A DNA stretch of 64,000 nt, taken from Synechococcales cyanobacterium C42_A2020_086. Lineage in GTDB: Bacteria > Cyanobacteriota > Cyanobacteriia > Elainellales > Elainellaceae. The DNA lies in NCBI GenBank assembly GCA_015272325.1, contig JACYLU010000011.1, positions 124,001-188,000 of the forward strand. The letters are read 5' to 3'. Below the pieces are notes generated by a model, which was given only the letters and a program-made list of their open reading frames with translations, ran no database searches and was not told the DNA's origin. Below, piece after piece: positions 1 through 8,842 of the stretch. The translations under genes were made by a program, and so were the position numbers. Position 1 is the first letter of the stretch. Every line of letters begins with the position of its first letter.

Positions 1-1183
1 TGAGATCGCTTTGCCACTCTAGTAGCTGCCGCAACCAGGTAAATTTCTCGTCATCTGCAGTTAGTTTAGTGCTGCTAGATCCGCCCGTTTCCTTGTACTT
101 CCAGTGGGCAGCAATCCCGTATTCTGCCACATGATGCATTTCTAGGGTTCGGATCTGGACCTCGATGGGGCGGCCCGTATTGCCAATGACTACGGTGTGC
201 AGCGACTGATAGCGGTTGGGCTTGGGCAAGCCTATATAGTCCTTAAAGCGTCCAGGAATTGGACGAAAGGCGTCATGCACTACAGCGAGGGCACGGTAGC
301 ACTCGTCATTCGTCTCGACGATGATCCGAATCGCCGCAATATCAAAGATTTCCTCAAAACTCTTTTGCTGCCGCTGCATCTTTTGGTAGATGCCATAGAG
401 ATGCTTAGGGCGACCGCTGATGTCGTAGCAGTGGATGCCCAGCTGATCTAAGCGCTCACGCAGTGTCTCTGCCACTCGCTCTAGCCGGGCTTCCCGATCG
501 GTCCGCTTATCGGAGATCAGCTGACGAATTTGCTGATATGCCTCTGGCTCCAGGTACTTAAAAGAGAGGTCTTCTAGTTCCCACTTAAAGCGACCGATCC
601 CCAATCGGTTTGCCAAAGGCGCAAAAATCTCTCGCGTTTCCAGCGCAATCCGCCGCCGCTTGTCATCGGGGAGATGCTCTAGGGTACGCATGTTGTGCAG
701 TCGGTCAGCCAGTTTAACAACGATGACGCGAATATCCTGCGCCATTGCCAAAAACATGCGGCGAAAATTTTCGGCAAGACGTTCGGTTTTGCTAGCAAAG
801 TTGAACTTAGAGAGTTTGGTGACACCCTCCACCAGTCGTCGCACTTCGGACCCAAAGCGCTGCTCAATTTCTTCTGCAGTTACATCAGTATCTTCAATGA
901 CATCGTGCAGAAAGCCAGCTGCAATCATCGCGGCACTGCCCCCCAAGTCCCGCAACAACCCCGCGACCGCAATAGGATGGGCGATATAGGGTTCTCCAGA
1001 AGCGCGTGTCTGCCCGCGATGCAGCTCATAGGCGAAGTCAAAGGCTTCGCAGACCAGATTCACCTCTGTGGGCGAAGAAGCAGATTCGTTGCAAGCCAGG
1101 GGAGATCGGTGCTCAATCAAACAGTCCTGAAGCCAGTCTGGCAGGGTTACATCGGTGGGAAGAGAAGGAGCAGCTACGTTCAT
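1..1183 (-). CDS. RelA/SpoT family bifunctional (p)ppGpp synthetase/hydrolase, C-terminus cut off by window edge
   Basis: The first ~394 residues are visible, from the ATG at 1181-1183; the ORF runs off the left edge without a stop. The N-terminal half has the HD hydrolase signature (YELHRGQTRASGEPYIAHP, then FLHDVIEDTDV). The synthetase domain follows, with the conserved stretch DYIGLPKPNRYQSLHTVV. Such enzymes make and degrade the alarmone (p)ppGpp in the cytoplasm during starvation or darkness. Intact HD residues suggest both activities, as in the single long Rel of most cyanobacteria. TGS and ACT domains would lie outside the window. An exact 11-bp tandem duplication (1202-1223) sits about 20 bp upstream of the start. 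Confidence 0.95.
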   Translation of the reverse strand, partial: MNVAAPSLPTDVTLPDWLQDCLIEHRSPLACNESASSPTEVNLVCEAFDFAYELHRGQTRASGEPYIAHPIAVAGLLRDLGGSAAMIAAGFLHDVIEDTDVTAEEIEQRFGSEVRRLVEGVTKLSKFNFASKTERLAENFRRMFLAMAQDIRVIVVKLADRLHNMRTLEHLPDDKRRRIALETREIFAPLANRLGIGRFKWELEDLSFKYLEPEAYQQIRQLISDKRTDREARLERVAETLRERLDQLGIHCYDISGRPKHLYGIYQKMQRQQKSFEEIFDIAAIRIIVETNDECYRALAVVHDAFRPIPGRFKDYIGLPKPNRYQSLHTVVIGNTGRPIEVQIRTLEMHHVAEYGIAAHWKYKETGGSSSTKLTADDEKFTWLRQLLEWQSDL

Positions 1184-1201
1184 GCGTCAAGCCCAGAACG
1201 A

Positions 1202-1223
1202 AATGAAGAGTGAATGAAGAGTG
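1202..1223. repeat. 11-bp tandem duplication
   Basis: AATGAAGAGTG occurs twice back to back and exactly, just upstream of the rel start codon. Confidence 0.9.
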
Positions 1224-1530
1224 GTCGGAGATGATTTTGCTGATTGTAAGGGATCTAGCGCGTAGTCTAGGCAGAAACCCATCTTGAGGGATAGAGTGAT
1301 GCTGTGATTCGTTCCAGTAACGAATGCTATTAGAGTGAAATGGGAACACAAAACCGGCGGCAATCCAGCACCGAAAAGGCAATAGCCACTGCAGCAAAAT
1401 CAATTTCGAATAATTCAAAAAGTGATGACAAACCCAACAGCTAGGAGCGCGGTTACTCAGCAATAGGGCTACCCCTAGGAGAGAAAGTATCGCGATTTAA
1501 AAATTATACATAGACTGTCTTAACACTACT

Positions 1531-1559
1531 TTAACCGATACCCGATCGACTGGTATAGA
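1531..1559 (+). promoter_or_regulatory. Possible sigma70-type promoter for the PatD-like gene
   Basis: TTAACC (1531-1536) and TATAGA (1554-1559) are separated by 17 bp and lie about 90 bp upstream of the ATG at 1653. Each hexamer matches the consensus at four of six positions, so this is suggestive only. Confidence 0.3.
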
Positions 1560-1652
1560 TTATCGGCTTGATAAAGTTCATTCTGGTTCGCTGGCTTCAG
1601 AGCGGTTGCCCTGCCTGTAGAGTTTGCAAAATGCTGAGAGAAATATTAGAAG

Positions 1653-2054
1653 ATGGAATCGACCGACTACCAGCAGTCCTATCGTCGTTTACAGCAGATC
1701 TTGTGCAACCTACAAACTGCGCTAGATACAGCAAATCACGACCTAATTCAGGACCAGTTGCGAGAGGTACAGCAGACGTTTCAGGCTATCTTGAATCTTG
1801 ATTTGGCGTCACTGCCGACGTCTCAGGCCGTGCGGCTACAGTCCTACCAAACTGAGATCAACAAGCAACTGCGCCTTCTGAATACCGATCTGCTGTTTTG
1901 GCAGAGTGCTCGCCAGTCTGCAACCCAGCAACAGCGGCAAGCCCAGGCACAACACCGTTTGACCCTGCTGCTGCGCTATTGTGAGGCGATTCTGGGTGAA
2001 GAACTTCTGTCTGCACCATCCTCAGCGGAAAAGGATACACCGCCAGCGTCTTGA
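1653..2054 (+). CDS. PatD-like protein (heterocyst frequency control family)
   Basis: A 133-residue, Gln/Leu-rich, largely helical soluble protein. The central stretch (RLQSYQTEINKQLRLLNTDL, then FWQSARQSATQQQRQ and LLLRYCEAILG) resembles the short cyanobacterial PatD family, which in Anabaena affects heterocyst frequency. Homologues also occur in strains that make no heterocysts, so the name does not imply differentiation here. No enzyme motif or membrane segment is visible. The gene is monocistronic. The family assignment is from memory of the conserved pattern and is moderately secure. Confidence 0.6.
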   Translation: MESTDYQQSYRRLQQILCNLQTALDTANHDLIQDQLREVQQTFQAILNLDLASLPTSQAVRLQSYQTEINKQLRLLNTDLLFWQSARQSATQQQRQAQAQHRLTLLLRYCEAILGEELLSAPSSAEKDTPPAS

Positions 2055-2137
2055 ATAGCATCTACTCAGCACTGCTCTCTGGTTGGGAGGAATAGTCCAC
2101 CATTCAGAAGAAGGCTCAAGGTCAAGCGTTATAAGCG

Positions 2138-3409
2138 TTAGTTCACGCTGTCAGACTCGGCGGCATTGCTGAGTTCCACCATGGACTCTGATGAAGATTC
2201 TGGGGCGTTGGCAGCCTCTGTCTGCACCATCTGCAGTGCCTTGGTAAAACTAGTCGAGCGGATCAAAGCTAATTTGCCTGGAGAAGATTGAGCAAACTGC
2301 AGCGATTTCACCAACTGAGCAAGGGCATATTCCAGTGCCCCCCCAGCATCCATGACGACCCAACCCTCAGGCAGCCGTTTGCGGAACTCAAAGTGCAAAT
2401 GGGGACCCGTTGACAAGCCAGTACTGCCTACCCGCCCAATGGTTTCTCCTTGCCGAACGGTCTCTCCAGGCTTGACGAAAATTTCAGAGAGGTGAGCGTA
2501 GAGCGTTTCTTCGCTTCCGTTCTGATGCTGTAGGACAACTGTTAAACCGTAGCCACCCATAAAATCGGCTACAGCCACCTTACCGGAGAAAGCGGCTAGA
2601 ACCGGTGTGCCTAGCGGAGCGCCAAGATCGGTTCCCGAGTGAAAGCGACTGATTCCCATAACGGGGTGCATCCGCCAACCAAAGGCAGAGGTAATCGCAG
2701 CGGGGATCGACAAAGGGAACATCAAACTGACATTGCCTTGGCTGAGTCGAGCAGGAGGACGCACCGTTAGGTTGTAGTAGTCCTGCCCAGACGGTGTGGT
2801 GCGGCCGCTGCCATAGACAACACCCAAACTAAAGGAATCGCTGCCTAGAGACCCGACCCAACCGCTGCCCCCAGACGTCTCTGCAATCGGACAAACGCTG
2901 CTAGGAACGCTCTGACCAGGTTCAAGCACCATCTGGCATCCAGTCGAACGTTCTGAGACCACTACACTCGGATCGTCTGTAGCGCCTAGAGAATAGGGCG
3001 TGGGATCAATATAGGACTCCCCTTCAAATGCTGCTTGAGCTGCATCTACTAGATCTGGAGCAACTAGTACGTCCGACCTAGACGAGTCTGCCGGTGCTGT
3101 CAACGGTCCTGCCCCTGGCTGCAATTCTGGCTCTGGGGCTGGTGTGCTTTGCTCTAGCTCTACCGAGACCGAGGGAACCTCAGGCGATTCGGCAGCGGGC
3201 AACGGTTCTGCAACAGGAGTTGAAGCGGGTACATCCTGCAATACGGGTGCTAGCAATTCTTCAGCACTGGGAACAGTAACCGCCTCAGAAGCAGTTTGCG
3301 CCAATGCCGCGCCTCCAGTCAGCAGACACAGGCTACCTATCCAGCCCCCTGCGAAGAGCAGTCGCTGACACCGTCCATACGCTTTGGAATTGCTGCTTTG
3401 CTGAACCAT
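2138..3409 (-). CDS. Secreted M23 family peptidoglycan endopeptidase (LytM domain)
   Basis: 423 residues from the ATG at 3409; an upstream TTG would add 11. A hydrophobic signal-like segment (LLFAGGWIGSLCLLTGGAALA) precedes a long Pro/Glu/Ser-rich, probably unstructured linker. The C-terminal half is an M23 domain with zinc-binding and catalytic motifs (HSGTDLGAP; LYAHLSEI; GPHLHFEFR) and a preceding TSAFGWRMHP. The family cleaves peptide cross-links in the wall or activates amidases. All metal ligands are present, so it should be active in the periplasm. It lies downstream of birA on the same strand, 359 bp away, so probably has its own promoter. Confidence 0.9.
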   Translation of the reverse strand: MVQQSSNSKAYGRCQRLLFAGGWIGSLCLLTGGAALAQTASEAVTVPSAEELLAPVLQDVPASTPVAEPLPAAESPEVPSVSVELEQSTPAPEPELQPGAGPLTAPADSSRSDVLVAPDLVDAAQAAFEGESYIDPTPYSLGATDDPSVVVSERSTGCQMVLEPGQSVPSSVCPIAETSGGSGWVGSLGSDSFSLGVVYGSGRTTPSGQDYYNLTVRPPARLSQGNVSLMFPLSIPAAITSAFGWRMHPVMGISRFHSGTDLGAPLGTPVLAAFSGKVAVADFMGGYGLTVVLQHQNGSEETLYAHLSEIFVKPGETVRQGETIGRVGSTGLSTGPHLHFEFRKRLPEGWVVMDAGGALEYALAQLVKSLQFAQSSPGKLALIRSTSFTKALQMVQTEAANAPESSSESMVELSNAAESDSVN

Positions 3410-3768
3410 CACATCTGTCCCTATCTGGTTAGATCGACTCAATCGAGCAAATTGAAGCGAAATCAGGAAAAACCACTCGCTTCAGCTCAAGATTGCTGAA
3501 CGTCGCCCATCAACTTACCATATCCCAGACCGGCAATACGGCAGAGCAGTTCCAGCAGGGGCATCGCTCCAACTCGGAAGGACATCCTGTCTGGAGGTTG
3601 CAACGTACCGCAGTTCATCTTAGTGCCTAATCCCGACGCTGGCAAATTCCCCTTCTGGCTATTTATTCCTAGGTCCCCCCTTCTTTAACGGTTCAAAGTG
3701 CCTAGAGGACGTTTCAGACCGCTGGCGCATTCATCAAATCTAGATTGAGACAAAGACTGACCCCAAGA
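3410..3768. other. Intergenic region between birA and the M23 peptidase gene
   Basis: About 360 bp lying between two minus-strand genes; it should hold the promoter of the peptidase gene. I see no coding signal, strong hairpin or clear promoter hexamers. Confidence 0.5.
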
Positions 3769-4641
3769 TTAGACCGAAAAAGTATCAAAGTTATAACCCA
3801 AGCTAACGCTACCGGGCGGTAACTGAACTTCCCTAAGGACACTAGACCCTTCTGAAGCGGCTAACTGGACTCGCAAATCTCCTGCAGCAGTAATGCCGAG
3901 AATGGTCCCCGAATGTCCCTGCCACTGGAAGGCCTGCCCACGATTCACCAGCAATGCTTCGTAGGAAGGAATTAGGGCAGTGATGCTCTCCTGCTGCCAG
4001 CGGCTCAGGCTGTACTTTAACCCAACCAGAACGAGAGCCGCTAACGCCTCTAGAGAATGGGGCCAAAGCGGGAAGTTAGACTGGCTCTGATGAATAGGCA
4101 AGCTCTCCCAGAGGGTTTGCAGATTGACTCCCATAGGCGGTACCGGGTTGCACCAATTGATGCCTACTCCCACAACCGCCTGGCGAATCTGCCCCTGCTG
4201 AACTCGCGTTTCCGTGAGAATTCCTCCCAACTTGCGCCTCTCTACGACGAGATCATTGAGCCACTTGATGCCCACAGGAATCGAAACCTGACGGAGGGCA
4301 GCAGCAACACCGCAAACGCTGACTAGCGTTAGTTCTATCCCCTGAGTGGCAGACATAGTTAAATCCAGCCCTAAGGAGAGATACAGCCCACCCGAGGGAG
4401 AACTCCACGAATGCCCGCGCTGCCCCCGCCCAGTTGATTGTTGCTGCGCTATCACGACCGTTCCGCTGCCCGATCCGTGCCGCAGCAGATCCCAGGCCAC
4501 CTGATTGGTAGATGTCACCTCATCAAACCAATGCAGGGACAAGGGCAGAAACCCTGGATCGAGCGCCGACGTCAGAGCACAAGGGAGTTGCTCAAGTTGC
4601 CCAAGCTTTTCGTCTAGCAAGGAGCGGTTAAAAGTCACCAT
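3769..4641 (-). CDS. birA: Biotin--[acetyl-CoA-carboxylase] ligase
   Basis: 290 residues from the ATG at 4641 (an upstream TTG adds six). The catalytic core shows the biotin ligase signature GRGQRGHSWSSPSGGLYLSL, the KWLNDL motif, then KLGGILTE and VGVGINW. It transfers biotin via biotinyl-AMP to the carboxyl carrier protein, here probably the AccB encoded at 36323. There is no N-terminal helix-turn-helix, so it is the monofunctional type without repressor function, as usual in cyanobacteria. The C-terminal SH3-like domain is present. Confidence 0.92.
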   Translation of the reverse strand: MVTFNRSLLDEKLGQLEQLPCALTSALDPGFLPLSLHWFDEVTSTNQVAWDLLRHGSGSGTVVIAQQQSTGRGQRGHSWSSPSGGLYLSLGLDLTMSATQGIELTLVSVCGVAAALRQVSIPVGIKWLNDLVVERRKLGGILTETRVQQGQIRQAVVGVGINWCNPVPPMGVNLQTLWESLPIHQSQSNFPLWPHSLEALAALVLVGLKYSLSRWQQESITALIPSYEALLVNRGQAFQWQGHSGTILGITAAGDLRVQLAASEGSSVLREVQLPPGSVSLGYNFDTFSV

Positions 4642-4739
4642 GACGCCTGTCTCGATCAATGCTCAGAGCCAATGCCCATACCCAACAAGGGCAGCTCATT
4701 CTGAACTAGCATAGCGGTAGGCTGCTGCACGTGGCTCTA

Positions 4740-4757
4740 CAGCATAGACAGCATAGA
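4740..4757. repeat. 9-bp tandem duplication
   Basis: CAGCATAGA is repeated exactly, head to tail, in the birA-pgeF divergent gap. Confidence 0.8.
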
Positions 4758-4790
4758 TTGATTTTGTTGCACCTTCAATCCCGTTAACTC

Positions 4791-5645
4791 ATGCATACCT
4801 GGCATTGGCAAACCTGGCAAGGACGGTCCTATCTCACCTGTAGTCTGCTCAAGGATTGGTCACACGGTTTCTTTACCCAGCAGTTTTGGTCGCAGCCTCC
4901 AGAAACCCTGGTGCATATTCTGCAACCCAATGCCCAGGTTTATCGAGTCAAGCAGGTCCACGGCAACACCGTTCTCAGTGCGGCTGAGGTCACTCCGACC
5001 CAAAGCGGAGCAGCCGAAAGCGCGGTATCTGAAGAGCAGCTTGGGTTTGCTCATGCGGATGGCTTGCTGAGTGCAGCTCCCGATCAAGCAGTGTGGGTCT
5101 GTTCAGCCGATTGCACACCCGTCCTGATTGGTGATATTGCTAATGGGCAGGTGGCGGCTGTCCATGCTGGGTGGCGTGGCACGGCGGCTACGATTGTGCC
5201 GCAGGCAATTGCCCGACTCCAAGCTCAGGGGAGTCGCTTAGAAAACCTGCGCGTTGCCCTCGGACCTGCCATTGCTGGAGAAGTGTATCAGGTGTCTACG
5301 GCGGTGGCTGCTCAAGTGGGGGCGACCGTGGTGAAGAGTGGGAAGCCAAAGCTAGAAGCAATCAGTGATGATCCCACTGCTCTCGATGCCGAAGCAACAG
5401 AAGCGATTTTAGACGCTCTATGGCAATTGCCCAATTCGCCGGTGCTGCCCGATCCGCAGCCGAAACGAGTGCGGCTTGATGTGCGTCGAGTTAATCAGTT
5501 GCAGTTGCATCAGTTAGGCATTGAACCGGATCAAATTGCGATTGCGCCTTACTGCACCTATCAAAACCCAGATTTATTTTTCTCATACCGGCGAGAGCGC
5601 CAGAAGAAGGTGCAGTGGTCGGGTATCGTTAGCGCGGCCGCGTAA
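4791..5645 (+). CDS. pgeF: Peptidoglycan editing factor PgeF (YfiH / polyphenol oxidase family)
   Basis: 284 residues, the usual family length. It carries the family's metal-binding and catalytic residues: VKQVHGNTV, the Cys motif CSADCTPVL, and AAVHAGWRGT. Characterised PgeF proteins remove misincorporated residues such as L-Ser from muropeptide precursors; older annotations call the family multicopper polyphenol oxidase or laccase. It is divergent from birA across a 149-bp gap. The stop codon lies inside a near-exact 13-bp duplication (5639-5665), so the reading frame ends within the first copy. Confidence 0.88.
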   Translation: MHTWHWQTWQGRSYLTCSLLKDWSHGFFTQQFWSQPPETLVHILQPNAQVYRVKQVHGNTVLSAAEVTPTQSGAAESAVSEEQLGFAHADGLLSAAPDQAVWVCSADCTPVLIGDIANGQVAAVHAGWRGTAATIVPQAIARLQAQGSRLENLRVALGPAIAGEVYQVSTAVAAQVGATVVKSGKPKLEAISDDPTALDAEATEAILDALWQLPNSPVLPDPQPKRVRLDVRRVNQLQLHQLGIEPDQIAIAPYCTYQNPDLFFSYRRERQKKVQWSGIVSAAA

Positions 5646-5665
5646 ATGGGTCGCGTAAATTGGGT
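5639..5665. repeat. 13/14-bp tandem duplication across the pgeF stop
   Basis: CGCGTAAATGGGT is followed directly by CGCGTAAATTGGGT, one inserted base apart. The pgeF TAA (5643-5645) is in the first copy. A second weaker pair, AGCGTAAAA with an 11-bp period, lies at 5744-5763. Confidence 0.85.
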
Positions 5666-5942
5666 GCCGTTGTGTTGCTTTGAGGAACGCCATGGGTAGA
5701 GTAAGGTCGTGGGCTGAGGAGTCGCCCCAGGTACTGGATAGCCAGCGTAAAACAAGCGTAAAAAGTTTAAGAAAATTTAAGCTAGTACAGCAGCACGAGT
5801 TCACATAAAAGTCAACCGACTGACACCAATCGGCAAAATAAAATCGGCACAATAAGGTAGGCAGCATTCAGCACCTGAAGACCAGCACACCATGCCAAGG
5901 CAGACCAAAAACAACCCTCATCAAGCAACGCTTTACCCAACA

Positions 5943-5966
5943 CATGACCACGATCATGACCACGAT
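5943..5966. repeat. 12-bp tandem duplication covering a start codon
   Basis: CATGACCACGAT occurs twice exactly. It keeps the frame and duplicates the start and the next three codons of the small ORF at 5944. Confidence 0.9.
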
Positions 5967-6207
5967 TATGGTGGGTAGAACACACAACTACACCCAACAC
6001 CTGCAGGGGACACACTACGTGATCGAGCCGATAGCGGACGATCCGCAGAACCAGCGATTCTGCATGACTGGCACCGGGCAAGGCATTCGCTCCCAGGACT
6101 ATATCCTGCTGACGGAAGCAGCAGGCTGTGTCCGCTACCGGGTCGAGGAAATTAACTACTATTGCGACACGCCCGACTTCTGGATCGCGCAGCTAGTTCG
6201 CTGCTGA
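5944..6207 (+). CDS. Small conserved cyanobacterial protein of unknown function
   Basis: An 87-residue ORF. The central part (HYVIEPIADDPQNQRFCMTG, then YILL and YRVEEINYY) reads as a compact mixed-strand domain with clear amino-acid bias, like small cyanobacterial hypothetical proteins; no enzymatic motif or membrane segment is seen. The start is uncertain. An exact 12-bp duplication (5943-5966) produces MTTIMTTIM at the N-terminus, giving three in-frame ATGs (5944, 5956, 5968). It is convergent with pyrC, 16 bp from that stop. Confidence 0.6.
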   Translation: MTTIMTTIMVGRTHNYTQHLQGTHYVIEPIADDPQNQRFCMTGTGQGIRSQDYILLTEAAGCVRYRVEEINYYCDTPDFWIAQLVRC

Positions 6208-6223
6208 AGCTACTCCCGCGGTG

Positions 6224-7600
6224 CTACCTGGGTTCTTCAGAAATCGATGGGGACGGCGTAGGCTCAAAGGTCAGTGGACGGCCGCGAACATTGGTATTGA
6301 GTTTGCCGTGGTCATACACCACCTGCCCCCCCACCACTGTCACCACCGCCCAGCCAGTCAGGTTCCACCCCTCAAACGGACTCCAGCCACACTTCGTGTA
6401 TAGATCCTCTCGCCGTACAGGAGAATAGGTATTGAGGTCCACCAGTACCAAATCGGCATCATATCCGGGGGCAATGACCCCTTTATTGGGAATACCATAG
6501 GCACGAGCTACAGCCGTTGACATCCAGCGAGACACTTGGGCCACCGTGCAGCGTCCCTGCATAGCCTGAGTCAACATTACTGCCAGCGAAGTTTCTACCC
6601 CTGGCATCCCAGACGGGGTATTGGGGTAGCCCTGGGCTTTTTCTTGCAGCGTGTGCGGCGCATGGTCTGTCGCGATAAAATCTAGAACGCCATCCCGCAG
6701 TGCCTGCCAAAGCACTTCATTGTCGTGAGGTGTGCGCAGGGGGGGGTTCATCTGTGCCAGCGTTCCGATGGTTTTGTAGGCTTCGCTATTTAATACCAAG
6801 TGTTGAGGAGTGACTTCTGCCGTCACCCAAGCGGGTTTGTCTTGCCGTAGCAGCTCGGCTTCTTCTGCGGTTGATAGGTGAAGAATGTGCAACCGTCGCC
6901 GATAACGCTTCGAGAGCTTCAGTGCCAACTGCGTCGCTAGCAGAGCTGCTTGGTTATCCTGAATCTGGGAATGAATCGCTGGATCAGTGATGCCGGCAAA
7001 CTGCTCTCGTCGCTGCCGAATTCGAGCTTGATCTTCGGCATGAACGGCAATCAGCCGATCGCCGTGGGCAAAAATTTGCTCCAAGACAGCTTCTTGATCG
7101 ACCAACAGCGCCCCATGCATAGATCCCATAAAAATCTTGATGCCCGGCGTTGGTCCGGCGGTTAGCAGTTCGGACAAATTATCGGCTGTGGCACCAATAA
7201 AGAAGCCATAGTTGACCAAGCATTTCTCTGCTGCTCGCTGTAGCTTGTCATCTAGTGCAGCCTGCGTTGTAGTGAGCGGTTTGGTATTGGGCATTTCCAA
7301 AAAAGAAGTCACTCCGCCCCGAGCACAGGCGCAACTCGCCGTAAATAAATCTTCTTTGTACTCTAAGCCTGGTTCCCGAAAGTGGACCTGGGGATCGATC
7401 ACGCCCGGCAACAATGTGAGTCCACTGGCGTCAATCACTCTACCGTCAGGATCAACGCGGATTGCCTCACTATCCGCTGCGGCCGACTCGCTGATGCGTG
7501 CAATTTTGCCATTTTGGATGTGCACATCGCCTAGGCAAAACGTGCCATCGGGCAGCAGAATGCGAGCGTTACAAATCAATAGGGGAGGAGCAAAAGTCAT
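6224..7600 (-). CDS. pyrC: Dihydroorotase (pyrimidine biosynthesis, amidohydrolase family)
   Basis: 458 residues from an ATG at 7600. It would catalyse the reversible cyclisation of carbamoyl aspartate to dihydroorotate in the cytoplasm. Visible motifs are GVIDPQVHFREPG, EMPNTKPLT, the lysine region GIKIFMGS, IAVHAEDQAR, LHILHLST and the catalytic Asp in FIATDHAPH. The first metal-ligand motif, usually HxHxR, reads QVHFR, so one His is Gln. I recall this variant from other cyanobacterial dihydroorotases; it may affect metal content. A related amidohydrolase activity cannot be excluded. Confidence 0.85.
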   Translation of the reverse strand: MTFAPPLLICNARILLPDGTFCLGDVHIQNGKIARISESAAADSEAIRVDPDGRVIDASGLTLLPGVIDPQVHFREPGLEYKEDLFTASCACARGGVTSFLEMPNTKPLTTTQAALDDKLQRAAEKCLVNYGFFIGATADNLSELLTAGPTPGIKIFMGSMHGALLVDQEAVLEQIFAHGDRLIAVHAEDQARIRQRREQFAGITDPAIHSQIQDNQAALLATQLALKLSKRYRRRLHILHLSTAEEAELLRQDKPAWVTAEVTPQHLVLNSEAYKTIGTLAQMNPPLRTPHDNEVLWQALRDGVLDFIATDHAPHTLQEKAQGYPNTPSGMPGVETSLAVMLTQAMQGRCTVAQVSRWMSTAVARAYGIPNKGVIAPGYDADLVLVDLNTYSPVRREDLYTKCGWSPFEGWNLTGWAVVTVVGGQVVYDHGKLNTNVRGRPLTFEPTPSPSISEEPR

Positions 7601-7848
7601 AGCGATCTCAGGGCCTTCTCAAAATTTACGGCGAGCAGGCAAGCGGAAGTTATAAAGTTAGAGCTATCGTTGAAGGTAGCAAATAACTGAACTCTCCGGT
7701 TAGAATTCATGAGCCGCCGACTTGGATTCGGTCAAGTTCCTTAGAGGTCCAGCAAAGTTCCTACTAGGAGCGTGCAGCAGTGCTGCGTAGCGGTGGGTCT
7801 CGTGTTCCCGTTCTGTTTCCACCCTTGGGTCATCGTTCAGAGCTATCC

Positions 7849-8532
7849 ATGCCAAATAATTCTTATCCCGACCGTCCTCCTGAACCTGGCAAATCTCAAT
7901 CGCCCAATCCGCATGAGTTTCCTGAGCTAGCGAAACCTGGTCAGCCACCGCCTCGCAAGCGCTCAGACAGCGGTTCCATGGAAGTCCTGAAAACGATTGG
8001 GCTTAGCCTAGTGCTGGCCTTGGGAATCCGGCATTTTGTGGCGGAGGCTCGCTACATTCCTTCGGAGTCTATGGTGCCAACCCTAGAGGTGAACGACCGG
8101 CTAATTGTTGAAAAAATTAGCTACCGCTTCAATCCGCCGCAGCGGGGTGACATTATTGTCTTCTGGCCAAACGAGCGGCTGCGCGAGCAAAACCCTGAGC
8201 TGAAAGATGCCTTCATTAAGCGAGTCATTGGTCTGCCAGGCGAAAAAGTAGAGGTCCGAGATGGAACTGTCTTTATTGACGACCAACCCCTTCAGGAACC
8301 CTACATTGCTGCCAAGCCTGACTATATTTGGGGACCAGAAGTGGTGCCCCCCGATTCCTATCTGGTTTTAGGCGACAACCGCAACAACAGCTTTGATAGC
8401 CATTTTTGGGGCTATGTGCCTCGTGAGAACATCATTGGCAGAGCTGCCTTTCGCTTCTGGCCTCCCGGACGCATTGGCGGCATTGAAGCCTCCCGTCCAG
8501 TCCAATCCCCTTTACCAGAGGCAGCACCCTAG
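7849..8532 (+). CDS. lepB: Signal peptidase I
   Basis: 227 residues from the ATG at 7849; an upstream GTG at 7780 would add 23 residues of unlikely sequence. A Pro-rich cytoplasmic N-terminus precedes one membrane segment ([16 protein letters not shown]). The catalytic Ser is Ser74 in PSESMVPTL and the general-base Lys is Lys124 in [11 protein letters not shown]. The C-terminal [14 protein letters not shown] box is intact. It removes signal peptides from exported and thylakoid-lumen proteins. Confidence 0.94.
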   Translation: MPNNSYPDRPPEPGKSQSPNPHEFPELAKPGQPPPRKRSDSGSMEVLKTIGLSLVLALGIRHFVAEARYIPSESMVPTLEVNDRLIVEKISYRFNPPQRGDIIVFWPNERLREQNPELKDAFIKRVIGLPGEKVEVRDGTVFIDDQPLQEPYIAAKPDYIWGPEVVPPDSYLVLGDNRNNSFDSHFWGYVPRENIIGRAAFRFWPPGRIGGIEASRPVQSPLPEAAP

Positions 8533-8618
8533 CCCCGTAGTTCTGTCCTAATGCGGTGGTGGGGTTGCAGAAGTAGCTCTACCTGTCTCTATCTATGAGT
8601 TTCTGGTGGCTCAGGTGG

Positions 8619-8786
8619 CTAAGCCAACGATGGGCATGCAGTTAGGATAAAACCACTGATAAGATCAATAAGCTCGGCATAAGCTTGCTTGGCTTCACGG
8701 TACTCGGCTGGTAGAGTCCTGTGTTTGTCATTCTTGACGGATGCACCTTCCTCGGCACACTGTTCTAAACAGTTCCAATTGGTCTT
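8619..8786 (-). pseudogene. Possible gene remnant without a start codon
   Basis: A 55-codon frame closed by TAG on both sides and lacking ATG, GTG or TTG near its beginning. The translation (for example TLPAEYREAKQAYAELIDLI) has a protein-like composition with an amphipathic helix. It could be the 3' end of a decayed gene. I recognise no family, and chance cannot be excluded. Confidence 0.25.
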
Positions 8787-8817
8787 CTAATTGGTCTAAT
8801 TTTGGTCTAATTGGTTA
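8777..8817. repeat. Phased AATTGGTCT repeats upstream of psbQ
   Basis: AATTGGTCT at 8777 and 8789, then TTGGTCT at 8802 and AATTGGTTA at 8809, spaced 9-13 bp on one strand. The array ends 26 bp before the psbQ start codon. Confidence 0.7.
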
Positions 8818-8842
8818 GCGGCTAAAGCACTTTAAAACACCT

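Larger units (their letters stand above)
1184..1652. other. Intergenic region between rel and the PatD-like gene
   Basis: About 470 bp without a convincing gene; ORFs here have no family resemblance and poor starts. It holds the 11-bp duplication at 1202-1223 and a possible promoter for the downstream gene at 1531-1559. Confidence 0.6.
8533..8842. other. Intergenic region lepB-psbQ
   Basis: 310 bp containing a start-less open frame on the minus strand (8619-8786) and phased AATTGGTCT repeats (8777-8817) directly ahead of psbQ. Confidence 0.6.

Noticed and set aside
1113-1463. 116-codon minus-strand ORF upstream of rel
   Set aside because: It overlaps the rel start on the same strand in another frame, and its translation shows no domain character.
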